Positions 9,417 through 18,292 of a DNA stretch of 64,000 nt are shown piece by piece; within the stretch, counting starts at the first letter, position 1; the number at the start of each line of letters is the position of its first letter. The position numbers and the translations under genes were made by a program. Below the pieces are notes generated by a model, which was given only the letters and a program-made list of their open reading frames with translations, was not told the origin of the DNA and searched no databases. Origin of the DNA: Shewanella amazonensis SB2B (GTDB taxonomy: Bacteria > Pseudomonadota > Gammaproteobacteria > Enterobacterales > Shewanellaceae); NCBI RefSeq assembly GCF_000015245.1, contig NC_008700.1:3980501-4044500 (forward strand), given 5' to 3'.

Positions 9417-9581
9417 ATTCAGAGTCTCTGGCATGGGTTGAGAGGGCGCGTATTTTATCCGATTTCACTATTTTTTTCCGCACTTTCTGTCGATTTTATG
9501 GCCTCCAACACAGCAAACGGGACGATTCACTGCCTATGGCTGTATCAATTGAAAGAAACTTGTTCAAAAAGCGTGCGCTTT

Positions 9582-9590
9582 TGTTATAAT
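9582..9590 (+). promoter_or_regulatory. extended -10 promoter of the small gene at 9648
   Basis: TGTTATAAT at 9582-9590 is a consensus -10 hexamer with the upstream TG of extended -10 promoters. A partial -35 (TTGTTC, 9560-9565) lies 19 bases upstream, longer than usual, which fits an extended -10 type. It points into the plus-strand pair 9648-10189. Confidence 0.65.
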
Positions 9591-9647
9591 CGACAACCAA
9601 GCTGGACCTGACCAATGGCTTTAACGTCTCTCTCAAAGGAAATGACG

Positions 9648-9995
9648 ATGGGAACCACGAATCCGCAACAAGCGCCTCGTCGCTTAGCTAACCTGAAGGC
9701 CGTCATGGTGTTATCCACGACAGTGTCTGTGGTGGTTGCTGGTTTGATTTTCCAGTCAGAAGCAGGCGATCAGAGTGCCACAGCCTGTGTGTGCAGCCCA
9801 AATACCAGCTACAACAACAGCTTACCAGCAAGTCATCCTAACAATCGCTGCGCCACCCAATCGCAGGATCTGAGCTGGAAATCCTGGCTCACCGGTAGTA
9901 GCCGCACTACACAGTTCCACTTCCTCGATTTACTCGAACTGCTGCATGGCCATAACAGCCAGCCAGCCGAAAGCCCAGCAGCCAACCAACGTTAA
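9648..9995 (+). CDS. Hypothetical protein with one N-terminal membrane segment
   Basis: I do not recognise a family. The product is 115 residues: a short basic N-terminus (RRLANLK), one hydrophobic segment at about 18-36 (VMVLSTTVSVVVAGLIF), then a polar, Ser/Asn/Gln-rich tail with CVC and one further Cys. It could be membrane-anchored or exported. The start was chosen because AAGGA (9636-9640) lies 7 bases before ATG 9648; earlier in-frame ATGs at 9615 and 9642 lack usable spacing. It has its own promoter and lies opposite in strand to dam and rpe, followed after 11 bases by a DUF2970 gene. Confidence 0.6.
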   Translation: MGTTNPQQAPRRLANLKAVMVLSTTVSVVVAGLIFQSEAGDQSATACVCSPNTSYNNSLPASHPNNRCATQSQDLSWKSWLTGSSRTTQFHFLDLLELLHGHNSQPAESPAANQR

Positions 9996-10006
9996 ACCCC
10001 GCTACC

Positions 10007-10189
10007 ATGACCGGATTCCTGAAAATATTGAGCAGCACTCTGGCCGCTTTTTTTGGGGTTCAGTCTGAAGCCAATCGGCAACAGGATTTCAGCGGCAAGT
10101 CACCCATACCCTATATTCTGATGGGCTTGTTATTGGCAGCCTGTATGGTGTTTGGTCTTATCTGGGTAGTGAATCTGGTATTGAGTTAA
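10007..10189 (+). CDS. DUF2970 family small membrane protein
   Basis: This 60-residue protein has the DUF2970 pattern: an amphipathic start (LKILSSTLAAFFGVQSEANRQQDF) followed by one transmembrane helix (YILMGLLLAACMVFGLIWVV). The family occurs widely in gammaproteobacteria and has no known function. It follows the hypothetical gene at 9648 and is probably co-transcribed with it. Its 3' end lies 28 bases from the convergent dam gene. Confidence 0.75.
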   Translation: MTGFLKILSSTLAAFFGVQSEANRQQDFSGKSPIPYILMGLLLAACMVFGLIWVVNLVLS

Positions 10190-10217
10190 TAAAGAGCGGC
10201 TCCAGCCAAACCGCAGA

Positions 10218-11060
10218 TCAATCCAGCGCTTCCAGATGAAAGGTTTCATCATAGAGCGCCATCAGTTCATCCACTTTATTTCGCCCACTGCCTTTTTGGC
10301 TGATATTGCGCTGCACCTTTACCGTTTCCAGTTTGGCGCCCAGGTATAAACCGCGGGTCAATGGGATATCGTGATTACTGATGAGCACAGGTATGCCACG
10401 CTCGACAGCAATGTGACGTGAGTGACGGGCCAACAACGCCTGATCGTCTAAAGTAAAGCCCGCCCCCACATAGGTGGTAAAGCTTGCCGTAGTCGATAAG
10501 GGTGCATAGGGCGGGTCGCAATAAATCACATCGCCGCTGGTCGCAAGCTCAAACGCCTGCTCGTAACTTATACAGCGAAACTCGGCTCGCTGCGCCTTGA
10601 TAGAAAAGGCCCGGATTTCCTGCTCGGGAAAATAGGGCTTCTTGTAAGAACCGAAAGGAACGTTAAATTCACCCTTACGGTTGTAACGACACAAGCCATT
10701 GAAACCATGACGGTTCAGGTACAGGAAATAGACGGCGCGGCTAAAGGGATCTTTGGATTTATTGAAGCGACTACGAATATCGTAGTAGGCGTCTTTGGCA
10801 TTCATCTCATCACAAAAGAGCGCCCTGGCTGCACGAATATACTCCTCGGGCTGCGCCTTAACTATCTTATAGAGGCCAATCAAATCCTGATTGATATCGC
10901 AAAGTAGATAGGCATCGTATTGGGTGTTGAGAAAAACCGAACCTGCGCCAACAAAGGGTTCAACCAGGCGTTTTCCTTCAGGCAAATGGCGACGCAGGTC
11001 GTCCATCAGCTTGAATTTGCCACCGGCCCATTTTAGAAAGGCCCTTTGTTTCATGGTCAT
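10218..11060 (-). CDS. dam: DNA adenine methyltransferase Dam
   Basis: Dam methylates adenine N6 in GATC, marking old strands for mismatch repair and timing replication initiation. The 280-residue enzyme begins FLKWAGGKFKLMDDL and FVGAGSVFLN, the SAM-binding motifs of the alpha-group N6-methylases. It contains the catalytic DPPYAPL motif at about residue 181. Length and context downstream of damX match E. coli Dam (278 aa). The first codons are MTMKQR; the second ATG (MKQRAFLKWAGGK) is another possible start. Confidence 0.96.
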   Translation of the reverse strand: MTMKQRAFLKWAGGKFKLMDDLRRHLPEGKRLVEPFVGAGSVFLNTQYDAYLLCDINQDLIGLYKIVKAQPEEYIRAARALFCDEMNAKDAYYDIRSRFNKSKDPFSRAVYFLYLNRHGFNGLCRYNRKGEFNVPFGSYKKPYFPEQEIRAFSIKAQRAEFRCISYEQAFELATSGDVIYCDPPYAPLSTTASFTTYVGAGFTLDDQALLARHSRHIAVERGIPVLISNHDIPLTRGLYLGAKLETVKVQRNISQKGSGRNKVDELMALYDETFHLEALD

Positions 11061-11111
11061 GATCGGGAAACGCCGCCGGAAGAGATAAAGAAGCCCCTGA
11101 TTGTACTTTGT

Positions 11112-12650
11112 TTAATTTGAAATTTCACCGCCGGATACCGAATCCAGCGGTCGATAAGAGGTCAGGTCCTTCCAGGCGCGAACCCAGGGTTTACCTCCAC
11201 CGTAACGTTCCATAACCAGTTTGGCCTGATCGTTTGCCTCAACTTCACTGGCATAATTGCCCTGCAGTATTACCAACTTATCTTTATAGTGCACCAATCT
11301 GAGCTCAGGCTCAGACGCCATACGTCGAAATATGGTGGCAGCAGAGTCCCGTTTGCTGACCGTTGCCAACTGTAAGGTAAAGCCTTTGACAGGCAACTTC
11401 TGAATTGATCTTTGGTACCAGGTTTCGGCCGAAAAAGCAGAATCATCACCCTCAACATGTACTTTTGCATTTGGTGGCAATTGAGCAGCAGCGTTAGTGC
11501 TCAGGATTTTATGAGCCTCTGAAGCTGAGGACTGCGCAGACTCGTTCTCTGGACTGCTGGCCACGGGCTCATTGAGTACAGTCCTTTCTCTCTCACCCTC
11601 TACAGCTTCACCAGGCTTAAGTGCTGCGCTATCCGAATGCAAAGTATCTGCAGTCTGCACTTCGGCTAAACGTCTGGCATCATCAAGAGTGGCCTCATCG
11701 GCCCGCCGCTGCACTTCTTGAGCAGCCTGTGCGGCGCCCTCCAGATGCGTGTCATCAAATGCGGCCTCTTTTGCGGCTGCTCTTGCGACAAAATAGCCGG
11801 TCAACTGTGTTTTGCCCCAAGGGGCCAATAATCCGGTTTCACGATACTCATGCTGCTCGGCCTCAGGATCATCACCTGGATGACTCTGAATCAGATACCA
11901 AATCCCCAAAGAAACACTGGCGGTCAGCATGGCTGCGCCCATCGTACGCCAAAGATGCTTTTTATCCGGCCGCATTTGCTCTTCAGGCCGCAGGGCTCTT
12001 TCCAACAGGGCAACCACCTCACCCGGCCATCCCTGTTGCTGCTCCAGTTGCGACTTTACAATATCCCGGGGCACATAGGGCACGTCGTCAGTACGGCTTA
12101 TCAAGGTGTAGTAGAGCGCTTCGCGCTCCTTGACATCGAGCGGTTCAATGCCAATTGGCAACATGAAATCGCGTTGCACTCCAGTCAACTGACTGTATAT
12201 GTGCTTTGCAATTTCAGGAGTCGCCGCCAAAGTGATGGCGATGGGACGGCCGGCACAAAGCTGCTTGGTCAGCAACAAGCATTCTGCCCAGAGTTCCAGC
12301 GGTAGATGATGTGCATCATCTATCAATATATGAAGAGGCTTGGTTAGACGCTTTGATAACCGATGAAGCGTATTGCCCAGCGGCTCTTCGTCGTCAAACA
12401 GGGGGTCGGCAAGTAATTGGATAAGGATTTTGCGACGGATTTCGGCGGCATCAGCATGCATGGGACACACGACCAACGCCGAGTTGTAGTCTTCGAGTTC
12501 ACTAACCAATGCCGTGAGCAAGGTGGACTTACCGGCGCCTTCAATCCCCTGAATAACCACCAATTGCTGGCTATAGCTAGCAACATGCTGCATTCGAAGC
12601 AGCAGGGCCTCTTGAGAGGGAAGCAGTACTGAAGGAGGAATAAATGTCAT
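11112..12650 (-). CDS. damX: DamX, SPOR-domain cell-division protein with AAA-like domain
   Basis: DamX is an inner-membrane protein that localises to the septal ring through its SPOR domain. The 512-residue product has a Walker A motif GIEGAGKST near residues 35-43 in an AAA/ExeA-like cytoplasmic domain. A transmembrane helix lies near 240-255 (AMLTASVSLGIWYLI), followed by a long Ala/Glu-rich periplasmic linker and a C-terminal SPOR domain (about 430-505). The start is MTFIPPSVLLPSQ, 13 bases after the aroB stop. A longer frame running into aroB is not credible. Position aroB-damX-dam is conserved. Confidence 0.92.
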   Translation of the reverse strand: MTFIPPSVLLPSQEALLLRMQHVASYSQQLVVIQGIEGAGKSTLLTALVSELEDYNSALVVCPMHADAAEIRRKILIQLLADPLFDDEEPLGNTLHRLSKRLTKPLHILIDDAHHLPLELWAECLLLTKQLCAGRPIAITLAATPEIAKHIYSQLTGVQRDFMLPIGIEPLDVKEREALYYTLISRTDDVPYVPRDIVKSQLEQQQGWPGEVVALLERALRPEEQMRPDKKHLWRTMGAAMLTASVSLGIWYLIQSHPGDDPEAEQHEYRETGLLAPWGKTQLTGYFVARAAAKEAAFDDTHLEGAAQAAQEVQRRADEATLDDARRLAEVQTADTLHSDSAALKPGEAVEGERERTVLNEPVASSPENESAQSSASEAHKILSTNAAAQLPPNAKVHVEGDDSAFSAETWYQRSIQKLPVKGFTLQLATVSKRDSAATIFRRMASEPELRLVHYKDKLVILQGNYASEVEANDQAKLVMERYGGGKPWVRAWKDLTSYRPLDSVSGGEISN

Positions 12651-12663
12651 GTTGCACCCGATG

Positions 12664-13743
12664 TCAGGGGCGGCGAATGACCTCTGCCAGCTCGGCATCA
12701 GAGGCCTGGCTGCTGACTTCAGCGGCGCCAATGCCCAACGGCAAAACCAACCTGAGCTGGCCACCCAATACCTTTTTATCTCGCCGCATATGCTTAATAA
12801 AGCTATTAAAGTCCATGGACTCCGGAGCCTGGACGGGCAAATCGAATGCCTGAATAAGTGCCGCAATACGACAAAGAATTGACTTATCGATTAGCCCCAG
12901 TGTTACCGAAGTTTGTGCAGCAAGTACCATGCCAGCGGCAACAGCTTCGCCATGCAGCCAATTGCCATAGCCCATTTCGGCTTCAATGGCATGACCAAAG
13001 GTGTGTCCCAGATTGAGCAAAGCGCGAACGCCCTGCTCTGTTTCATCTTCTGATACTACCTCGGCTTTGATTTCGCAGCAGCGGGCAATAACGTGGATAA
13101 TGGCATCCTGGTCCAGTGCTTTAAGCGCTGAAACGTTTTGTTCCAACCAGGTAAAGAGTTCACTGTCACGAATAATGCCGTACTTAATCACCTCTGCCAT
13201 ACCGGCTGCAAACTCTCTGGCTGGCAGAGTTTTCAGGCAATTAATATCAATGACCACCAATTTGGGTTGATAGAAGGCTCCTATCATGTTTTTACCCAAA
13301 GGATGGTTCACAGCAGTTTTGCCACCCACAGAGGAGTCGACCTGGGATAACAGCGTGGTAGGAATTTGAATAAAATCAACACCGCGTTGATAACAGGCCG
13401 CAGCAAACCCGGTCATATCGCCAATCACACCACCACCGAGTGCAACCAGAACACAATCGCGGGCAAAATTTCCTTCAAGCAGAGCGTCAAAAATCTCATT
13501 GAGATAGTCGAGTGTTTTGTATTGCTCGCCGTCAGGCAGGATCACAGAAGCCACCTGAGCCGCGCGAGCGGACAGGGTGGCACTGATCTTATCGAGATAG
13601 AGGGGAGCAATCGTCTCGTTACTGACAACGAGTACTTTTTTGCCACTCACCACAGGCGCAAAGAGCTCCTGATCTTCAAACAAATTCGGGCCAATGTGGA
13701 TCGGATAACTTCGATTTGCCAAATCAACCTGAATTTGCTTCAT
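12664..13743 (-). CDS. aroB: 3-dehydroquinate synthase
   Basis: AroB converts DAHP to 3-dehydroquinate, the second step of the shikimate pathway. The 359-residue enzyme has the NAD-binding glycine cluster GGGVIGDMTGFAA and the IPTTLLSQVDSSVGGKTAVN block. The metal-ligand region includes GHTFGHAIE and H in NWLHGEAVAAGM. Length equals E. coli AroB (362). It follows aroK by 6 bases in the aroK-aroB-damX-dam unit. Confidence 0.97.
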   Translation of the reverse strand: MKQIQVDLANRSYPIHIGPNLFEDQELFAPVVSGKKVLVVSNETIAPLYLDKISATLSARAAQVASVILPDGEQYKTLDYLNEIFDALLEGNFARDCVLVALGGGVIGDMTGFAAACYQRGVDFIQIPTTLLSQVDSSVGGKTAVNHPLGKNMIGAFYQPKLVVIDINCLKTLPAREFAAGMAEVIKYGIIRDSELFTWLEQNVSALKALDQDAIIHVIARCCEIKAEVVSEDETEQGVRALLNLGHTFGHAIEAEMGYGNWLHGEAVAAGMVLAAQTSVTLGLIDKSILCRIAALIQAFDLPVQAPESMDFNSFIKHMRRDKKVLGGQLRLVLPLGIGAAEVSSQASDAELAEVIRRP

Positions 13744-13749
13744 GGTGCG

Positions 13750-14265
13750 TCAGAATCCCAGCTGTTCGATGATTTGATTGGCAACGACCTTGGCACTTTG
13801 GTCATCGGTTTTGACAATCACATCAGCGATTTCTTCATAGAGTGGATTACGGCTCTCGGCCAGTGTCTCTAGCACTGAACGAGGATCATCAACCTGCAAA
13901 AGTGGACGACGTTTGTCTCTTTGGGTACGAGCAACCTGCTTATCTATGGTTGTCTCGAGATATACCACAATCCCTCTTGCGGACAGATAGTTACGTATAT
14001 CTTTGCTTTGTACTGAACCACCACCGGTTGCCAGCACAATACCCTGCTTTTCGGTTAAGTCGGCTATCACCTGCGCCTCGCGGCGACGGAAACCTTCTTC
14101 ACCTTCAACATCAAATACCCAAGCAATGTCAGCCCCAGTACGGCTTTCAATTTCTTGGTCAGAGTCATGGAATTCCAAGTGCAGCATTTGAGCCAGATGA
14201 CGGCCTATGGTGCTCTTGCCCGCGCCCATAGGGCCTACCAGAAAAATATTTCGTTTTTCAGCCAT
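13750..14265 (-). CDS. aroK: Shikimate kinase I
   Basis: AroK phosphorylates shikimate with ATP, step five of the shikimate pathway. The 171-residue P-loop kinase shows Walker A GPMGAGKSTIG, the shikimate-binding DSDQEIE and RRREAQV regions, and the GGGSVQS motif. AroK rather than AroL is indicated by the short GPMGAGKS loop and the linkage to aroB. It is probably the first gene of the aroKB-damX-dam operon. A 210-base gap with a terminator separates it from pilQ upstream of it on the same strand. Confidence 0.96.
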   Translation of the reverse strand: MAEKRNIFLVGPMGAGKSTIGRHLAQMLHLEFHDSDQEIESRTGADIAWVFDVEGEEGFRRREAQVIADLTEKQGIVLATGGGSVQSKDIRNYLSARGIVVYLETTIDKQVARTQRDKRRPLLQVDDPRSVLETLAESRNPLYEEIADVIVKTDDQSAKVVANQIIEQLGF

Positions 14266-14436
14266 TTCTTATACGTCTGAATCGTTTATGAAGTGTCTAC
14301 CTATGCCATTCCAAACAGGATGGCGATCTCAGTACCTTGCTCTAAAGAGACTTGACCGGGGATTATCTCAGTAGAAAGGTGGGGAAGGCAAGTCAGTAGA
14401 AGATCAAAACCAAGAAAAGCTGCGAGAGTTGAAAAC

Positions 14437-14463
14437 AAAAGGGCCGGTTATCCCGGCCCTTTT
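14437..14463 (-). terminator. rho-independent terminator of pilMNOPQ
   Basis: An 11-bp perfect stem (AAAAGGGCCGG / CCGGCCCTTTT, loop TTATC) lies 12 bases past the pilQ stop on the minus strand. Confidence 0.85.
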
Positions 14464-14475
14464 ACTGTCTGAAGA

Positions 14476-16536
14476 TCAGATTTTTTCTGTCACGATTTTA
14501 GGCGTCACGAAGATAAGCAGTTCCTGACGTTCATTTTTATCTGACGTGTTGCGGAACAGGAATCCCACCAGGGGAATATCACCCAAGACCGGAACCTTGC
14601 TCACGCGGCTGATAAGATTTTGCTGGTAGATACCACCCAGCACTATGGTTTCACCGTTGTCTACCAGCACTTGAGTACCAATACGCTGCGTATCGATTGC
14701 CACAGCGCGGCCGGTCGCAGTATCTACTGTTTCACCGCGACTGTCTTGGGTGATTTCCAAATCCAGAATAACTCGATTATCCGGAGTGATTTGCGGCGTA
14801 ACGCGAAGAGATAGCACCGCCTTCTTGAACTCAACCGTCGTAGAACCGCTGGAAGAGGCTGATACATAAGGAATTTCAACACCCTGCTCGATATACGCAG
14901 CTTTTTGATTCGAGGTGGTGATACGCGGGCTTGCTATAATTTCACCCTTGTTTTCCTGCTCTAATGCACTTAGCTCCATGTCCAATACGGTGCCATCGGC
15001 AAGTTTTGCGACGTGAAAAGCAATACTGGCGGCATTGGTGGGCGCTGGCAAGTTAACATTCAAACGGTCGCTGATGGCCGGAATGACGCCGCCAGCAATA
15101 CTCTCAGCACCTTCGAGTGAACCCGAGGTCCCCTTGGTGCCTTGCTGATCGGTGACCCCCCAACGGATACCCAAGTCTTCCGCGACGTTATCCTTCACGG
15201 TCACCATGCGGGATTCTATCAGTACCTGACGAATTGGGATATCAAGCACTTCTATCATGCGCTGCACATTTACCAGCGTCTCAGCAGTATCTTTAACCAG
15301 CAGAGTGTTAGTGCGCTCATCAACCGCGACACTACCTCTATCACTAAGCAGGCTCGAACCTTCGCTTTTCAGCAGCTCTGCAATATCAGTCGCTTTGGCG
15401 TAGTTGATTTGCATGTACTCGGAATAGAGTGGCGCCAGCTCCTGCACTTCCTGTTGGTTGCGCAGTTCCATACTTTCACGTACGGCAAGCTCTTCAGCTG
15501 GAGCGACCATCAGGATGTTACCTTCAATGCGTTTATCCAGCCCTTTAGTTTTCAGGATTAAATCGAGTGCTTGGTCCCACGGAACGTCGTCCAGAACCAA
15601 GGTAATGTCGCCCTGAACCGAATCACTGGTTACCAGATTGAAGTTGTTGTAGTCGGCAATTAACTGCAGCACGGTACGCACAGAAATATTTTGGAAATTC
15701 AACGACAAAGTCTTGCCGTTATATTTCTTTTCCTGCTTCACAGATGCCTGACGTACAACCTTGTTCATTGACAGTTTGAACTGACTGGCTTCCTGAACGT
15801 AGTTGTATTCGTACTCACCGCCAATATCGACCTGAATACGGGTAACCAAGTCTTCCTTAAAAGTTTCAAAGCTCTTTACCGGAGTAGCAAAGTCCTGCAC
15901 ATCCATGACATACAACATGTCTTTTGGAATGTCTGTGTTAAAAAACTTCACCTCTAACTTGGCGCCAATTTGTTCGACATTGGCCGCAACCTTGGTGTTA
16001 TTCAGCTGAACAATAAGCTCGCCGCCACCCTTACCGTTACGACGAAAATCAATATTTTTAATGCCGTTAACGTAAGCACTGGATGACGAATTGGTATCAG
16101 TGGCTTTGGAAACCACCGCATCATTTACCGTTAAGCGATAGCTGTTACCGACCACGGCACCTTGGTAAGGAAGTACCTTGGACAGATTCACGCCAACCAC
16201 TAAATCTGAGTCCTGCTGCTGAGTATTCACCTCTGTGACACCGCCTCGGTTAACTGGCAGTGCGTTTGTCGCCAGTCCGGAAATACTGTCATCAAATGAA
16301 AGCAGTATTTGAGCCGGTGTCGCATTGAGATTGATCTCAGGCTCAACAATGGGGTTTTCAAACACCAACTCGAGTTCCAATTGGCTGTCTATCACCGAGT
16401 GATATTTAACATCGACCAGCCGATTGGCCGCTACGGCTGCTGTGGTTACACCGAAAAACAACGCAATACCTACCAAGGCTTTTGCCAACCCCGGCTTGTT
16501 GGTGCGTGTTATGAACGCGGCAGAAGATTCCATCAT
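14476..16536 (-). CDS. pilQ: Type IV pilus secretin PilQ
   Basis: PilQ forms the outer-membrane pore through which type IV pili extend. The 686-residue precursor has a signal peptide (about 1-37, VTTAAVAA). N-terminal AMIN-type domains follow (about 40-270), then an STN/N0-N1 region (YNGKTLSLNFQNISVRTVLQLIADYNN). The C-terminal secretin domain has the signature VLGGIYQQN and KVPVLGDIPLVGFLFR. It ends ELLIFVTPKIVTEKI, the normal secretin C-terminus. It closes the pilMNOPQ operon. Confidence 0.96.
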   Translation of the reverse strand: MMESSAAFITRTNKPGLAKALVGIALFFGVTTAAVAANRLVDVKYHSVIDSQLELELVFENPIVEPEINLNATPAQILLSFDDSISGLATNALPVNRGGVTEVNTQQQDSDLVVGVNLSKVLPYQGAVVGNSYRLTVNDAVVSKATDTNSSSSAYVNGIKNIDFRRNGKGGGELIVQLNNTKVAANVEQIGAKLEVKFFNTDIPKDMLYVMDVQDFATPVKSFETFKEDLVTRIQVDIGGEYEYNYVQEASQFKLSMNKVVRQASVKQEKKYNGKTLSLNFQNISVRTVLQLIADYNNFNLVTSDSVQGDITLVLDDVPWDQALDLILKTKGLDKRIEGNILMVAPAEELAVRESMELRNQQEVQELAPLYSEYMQINYAKATDIAELLKSEGSSLLSDRGSVAVDERTNTLLVKDTAETLVNVQRMIEVLDIPIRQVLIESRMVTVKDNVAEDLGIRWGVTDQQGTKGTSGSLEGAESIAGGVIPAISDRLNVNLPAPTNAASIAFHVAKLADGTVLDMELSALEQENKGEIIASPRITTSNQKAAYIEQGVEIPYVSASSSGSTTVEFKKAVLSLRVTPQITPDNRVILDLEITQDSRGETVDTATGRAVAIDTQRIGTQVLVDNGETIVLGGIYQQNLISRVSKVPVLGDIPLVGFLFRNTSDKNERQELLIFVTPKIVTEKI

Positions 16537-16554
16537 TCCCTCATCCTTCGCAGG

Positions 16555-17073
16555 TTATTCTCCAGCCAATTCCAGGGTGCTTGAGCGCTCTGCCCAGCAG
16601 CCGGAACCGTCCGGAATTAATTCTATTACTTCAACATTTTGTGGTGTGACTTTACTAATACGGCCATGGTAAAGCCCCAGATAGTCTCCCACACCCAAGC
16701 GGAATACATTGCCATCATTGGTTTGTACCAATGCCCAAATGCGTTTGTCCTGGGTCAAGGTGCCCCGCATCTTCAGATTATCCAATGCATAGGTTTCCAG
16801 TCTTCCCTTACGACGCTTGAGATCGGGTTGAGTACAATCCTTGGAAGCATCCACCGCTTCTTCGGTCAGCTCCCTTGAGGGAGGAACGAAGGGACTGCGG
16901 AGCAATTCCGCCTGATAAGCAAAATGCTCAAATGCAGGTGGCTTTTTCAACGGTGGAATCTTGGCAACGTGCTGAGCTTTGGTTGTAGTAACAAATAGTT
17001 CCAAATCGCTACGATCGCCAATACAGCCTGTCAAAAACAGTAAGATAGTGGCTAACGGCAAGACTCGTTTCAT
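16555..17073 (-). CDS. pilP: Type IV pilus assembly lipoprotein PilP
   Basis: PilP is an inner-membrane lipoprotein that joins the PilMNO platform to PilQ. The 172-residue precursor has a lipobox FLTGC (Cys17), a flexible linker and a C-terminal beta domain (about 95-165) with MRGTLTQDKRIWALVQTNDGNVFRLGVGDYLG-type strands. It overlaps the pilO stop by 4 bases and precedes pilQ by 18 bases. Confidence 0.94.
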   Translation of the reverse strand: MKRVLPLATILLFLTGCIGDRSDLELFVTTTKAQHVAKIPPLKKPPAFEHFAYQAELLRSPFVPPSRELTEEAVDASKDCTQPDLKRRKGRLETYALDNLKMRGTLTQDKRIWALVQTNDGNVFRLGVGDYLGLYHGRISKVTPQNVEVIELIPDGSGCWAERSSTLELAGE

Positions 17074-17702
17074 TTCTTGCCTCCCTTAGCTTTGTTGGCG
17101 TCTTTTTCTGGAGGCAATTCCGCCCCTTCTTTAAAGCGATAAGTTTTGGCCAGAATATCCATGGTCAGAATGTCGCCATCCTGATGTTTAATCACAAAGT
17201 CATGCAAGCTGACAATACGGGGCAGTTTAGCCACCCCACTGACCATACTGCCCATTTGATGATAATCGCCGCTCACCACCATTTTGATGGGGAACTCGAT
17301 ATAAAAATCACGTTGGACTGCGCCTTCCCAGTCAAGACTCTCAATATGGAGTCCCGAGTCGGTGGCCACAAAGGTCACATCATCAAGTAAGCCATCCATT
17401 TCATTTTCTGACGGCAACATCTTCAGCAGCTCGGCAAACTGGGCTTCCATCTCCTTCAACTGCTCTCGGTAAAGCTTAAGGTTGGCAGCCAGTTGATACT
17501 TACTTTGAAAATCCTGCCTCAGTTGTACTTCCTTATCCTGCTCTCTCTTCAAGCCATCAATGGCATCAGAAATAAACAGAAAATAACTGGCAACACCCAC
17601 AATCACAGCCAGGAGAATGGCAAATACGACCTTTACCTGGGCTGGCCAGCCACCAATATTCTCAAAGTCAATGTCGTTGAATTCGCTCAGATCCAGCTTC
17701 AT
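17070..17702 (-). CDS. pilO: Type IV pilus inner-membrane protein PilO
   Basis: PilO pairs with PilN through periplasmic coiled coils to form the alignment complex. The 210-residue protein has one transmembrane helix at about 25-47 (VKVVFAILLAVIVGVASYFLF). A coiled coil follows (about 50-100), then a ferredoxin-like domain. The C-terminus is Lys-rich. Overlaps of 4 bases with pilN and pilP show tight coupling. Confidence 0.94.
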   Translation of the reverse strand: MKLDLSEFNDIDFENIGGWPAQVKVVFAILLAVIVGVASYFLFISDAIDGLKREQDKEVQLRQDFQSKYQLAANLKLYREQLKEMEAQFAELLKMLPSENEMDGLLDDVTFVATDSGLHIESLDWEGAVQRDFYIEFPIKMVVSGDYHQMGSMVSGVAKLPRIVSLHDFVIKHQDGDILTMDILAKTYRFKEGAELPPEKDANKAKGGKK

Positions 17703-18292
17703 TTTGCCGCTCCTTGTTTACTGGCGGCCGCTTTTTCCAGCTCTTGGGCGGCTTTATCAACGACGGTTACCTTAAGACTGAAGCGCTGCAGTTTTCTAAG
17801 CTCGTCGTTCTGAGACACAATGCTTTGCATCACTGGGTCATCGAGCCAAGCAGAGGTCTTCATTTTACGCATCATGTTGGCAACGTTGTTATTGGATTCG
17901 CTACGTCCCTCAATCCATACCATGGCGCCTTTCTTTTCAATACTTGAAAGATAGATGCCGGGCGGCACAACACGCACCAGCTCATCGAGTACGTGAGTGG
18001 GAAGATTTCTTGCCTGCTGCAGATTCAAAATAATATCTGTGCGACGCTCGATATCTTTTTTGCGTTCAGTAATCTTTTTAATCTCGGCGATTTGCTTTTC
18101 GAGCAGCTGAATTTCAGTAGTCAGAAACGCGTTTCTCGCTTTCTGCTCATCAGTCATCATGTCGATGACCTGTAAACAAGCAAATACCAAGAAAGCCGAC
18201 AACAGGAATACCAGTGCCAGTGCGCCAATATAATCACGTTTTTGTTTTTCTCTGGCCTCTTCACGCCAGGGCAACAGATTTATGTTCGCCAT
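17699..18292 (-). CDS. pilN: Type IV pilus inner-membrane protein PilN
   Basis: The 197-residue PilN starts with the conserved cytoplasmic peptide INLLPWREEAREKQKR, which inserts into the PilM groove. A transmembrane helix at about 24-45, a coiled coil and a periplasmic domain follow. It overlaps pilM by 13 bases. Confidence 0.95.
   Translation of the reverse strand: MANINLLPWREEAREKQKRDYIGALALVFLLSAFLVFACLQVIDMMTDEQKARNAFLTTEIQLLEKQIAEIKKITERKKDIERRTDIILNLQQARNLPTHVLDELVRVVPPGIYLSSIEKKGAMVWIEGRSESNNNVANMMRKMKTSAWLDDPVMQSIVSQNDELRKLQRFSLKVTVVDKAAQELEKAAASKQGAAK

Noticed and set aside
8547..9611. 354-residue plus-strand ORF over gph and rpe
   Set aside because: Antisense to two conserved enzymes, with no protein-like features.
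12651..12866. N-terminal extension of damX into aroB
   Set aside because: The extra 72 codons overlap conserved aroB sequence; the ATG at 12650 gives the normal DamX start.
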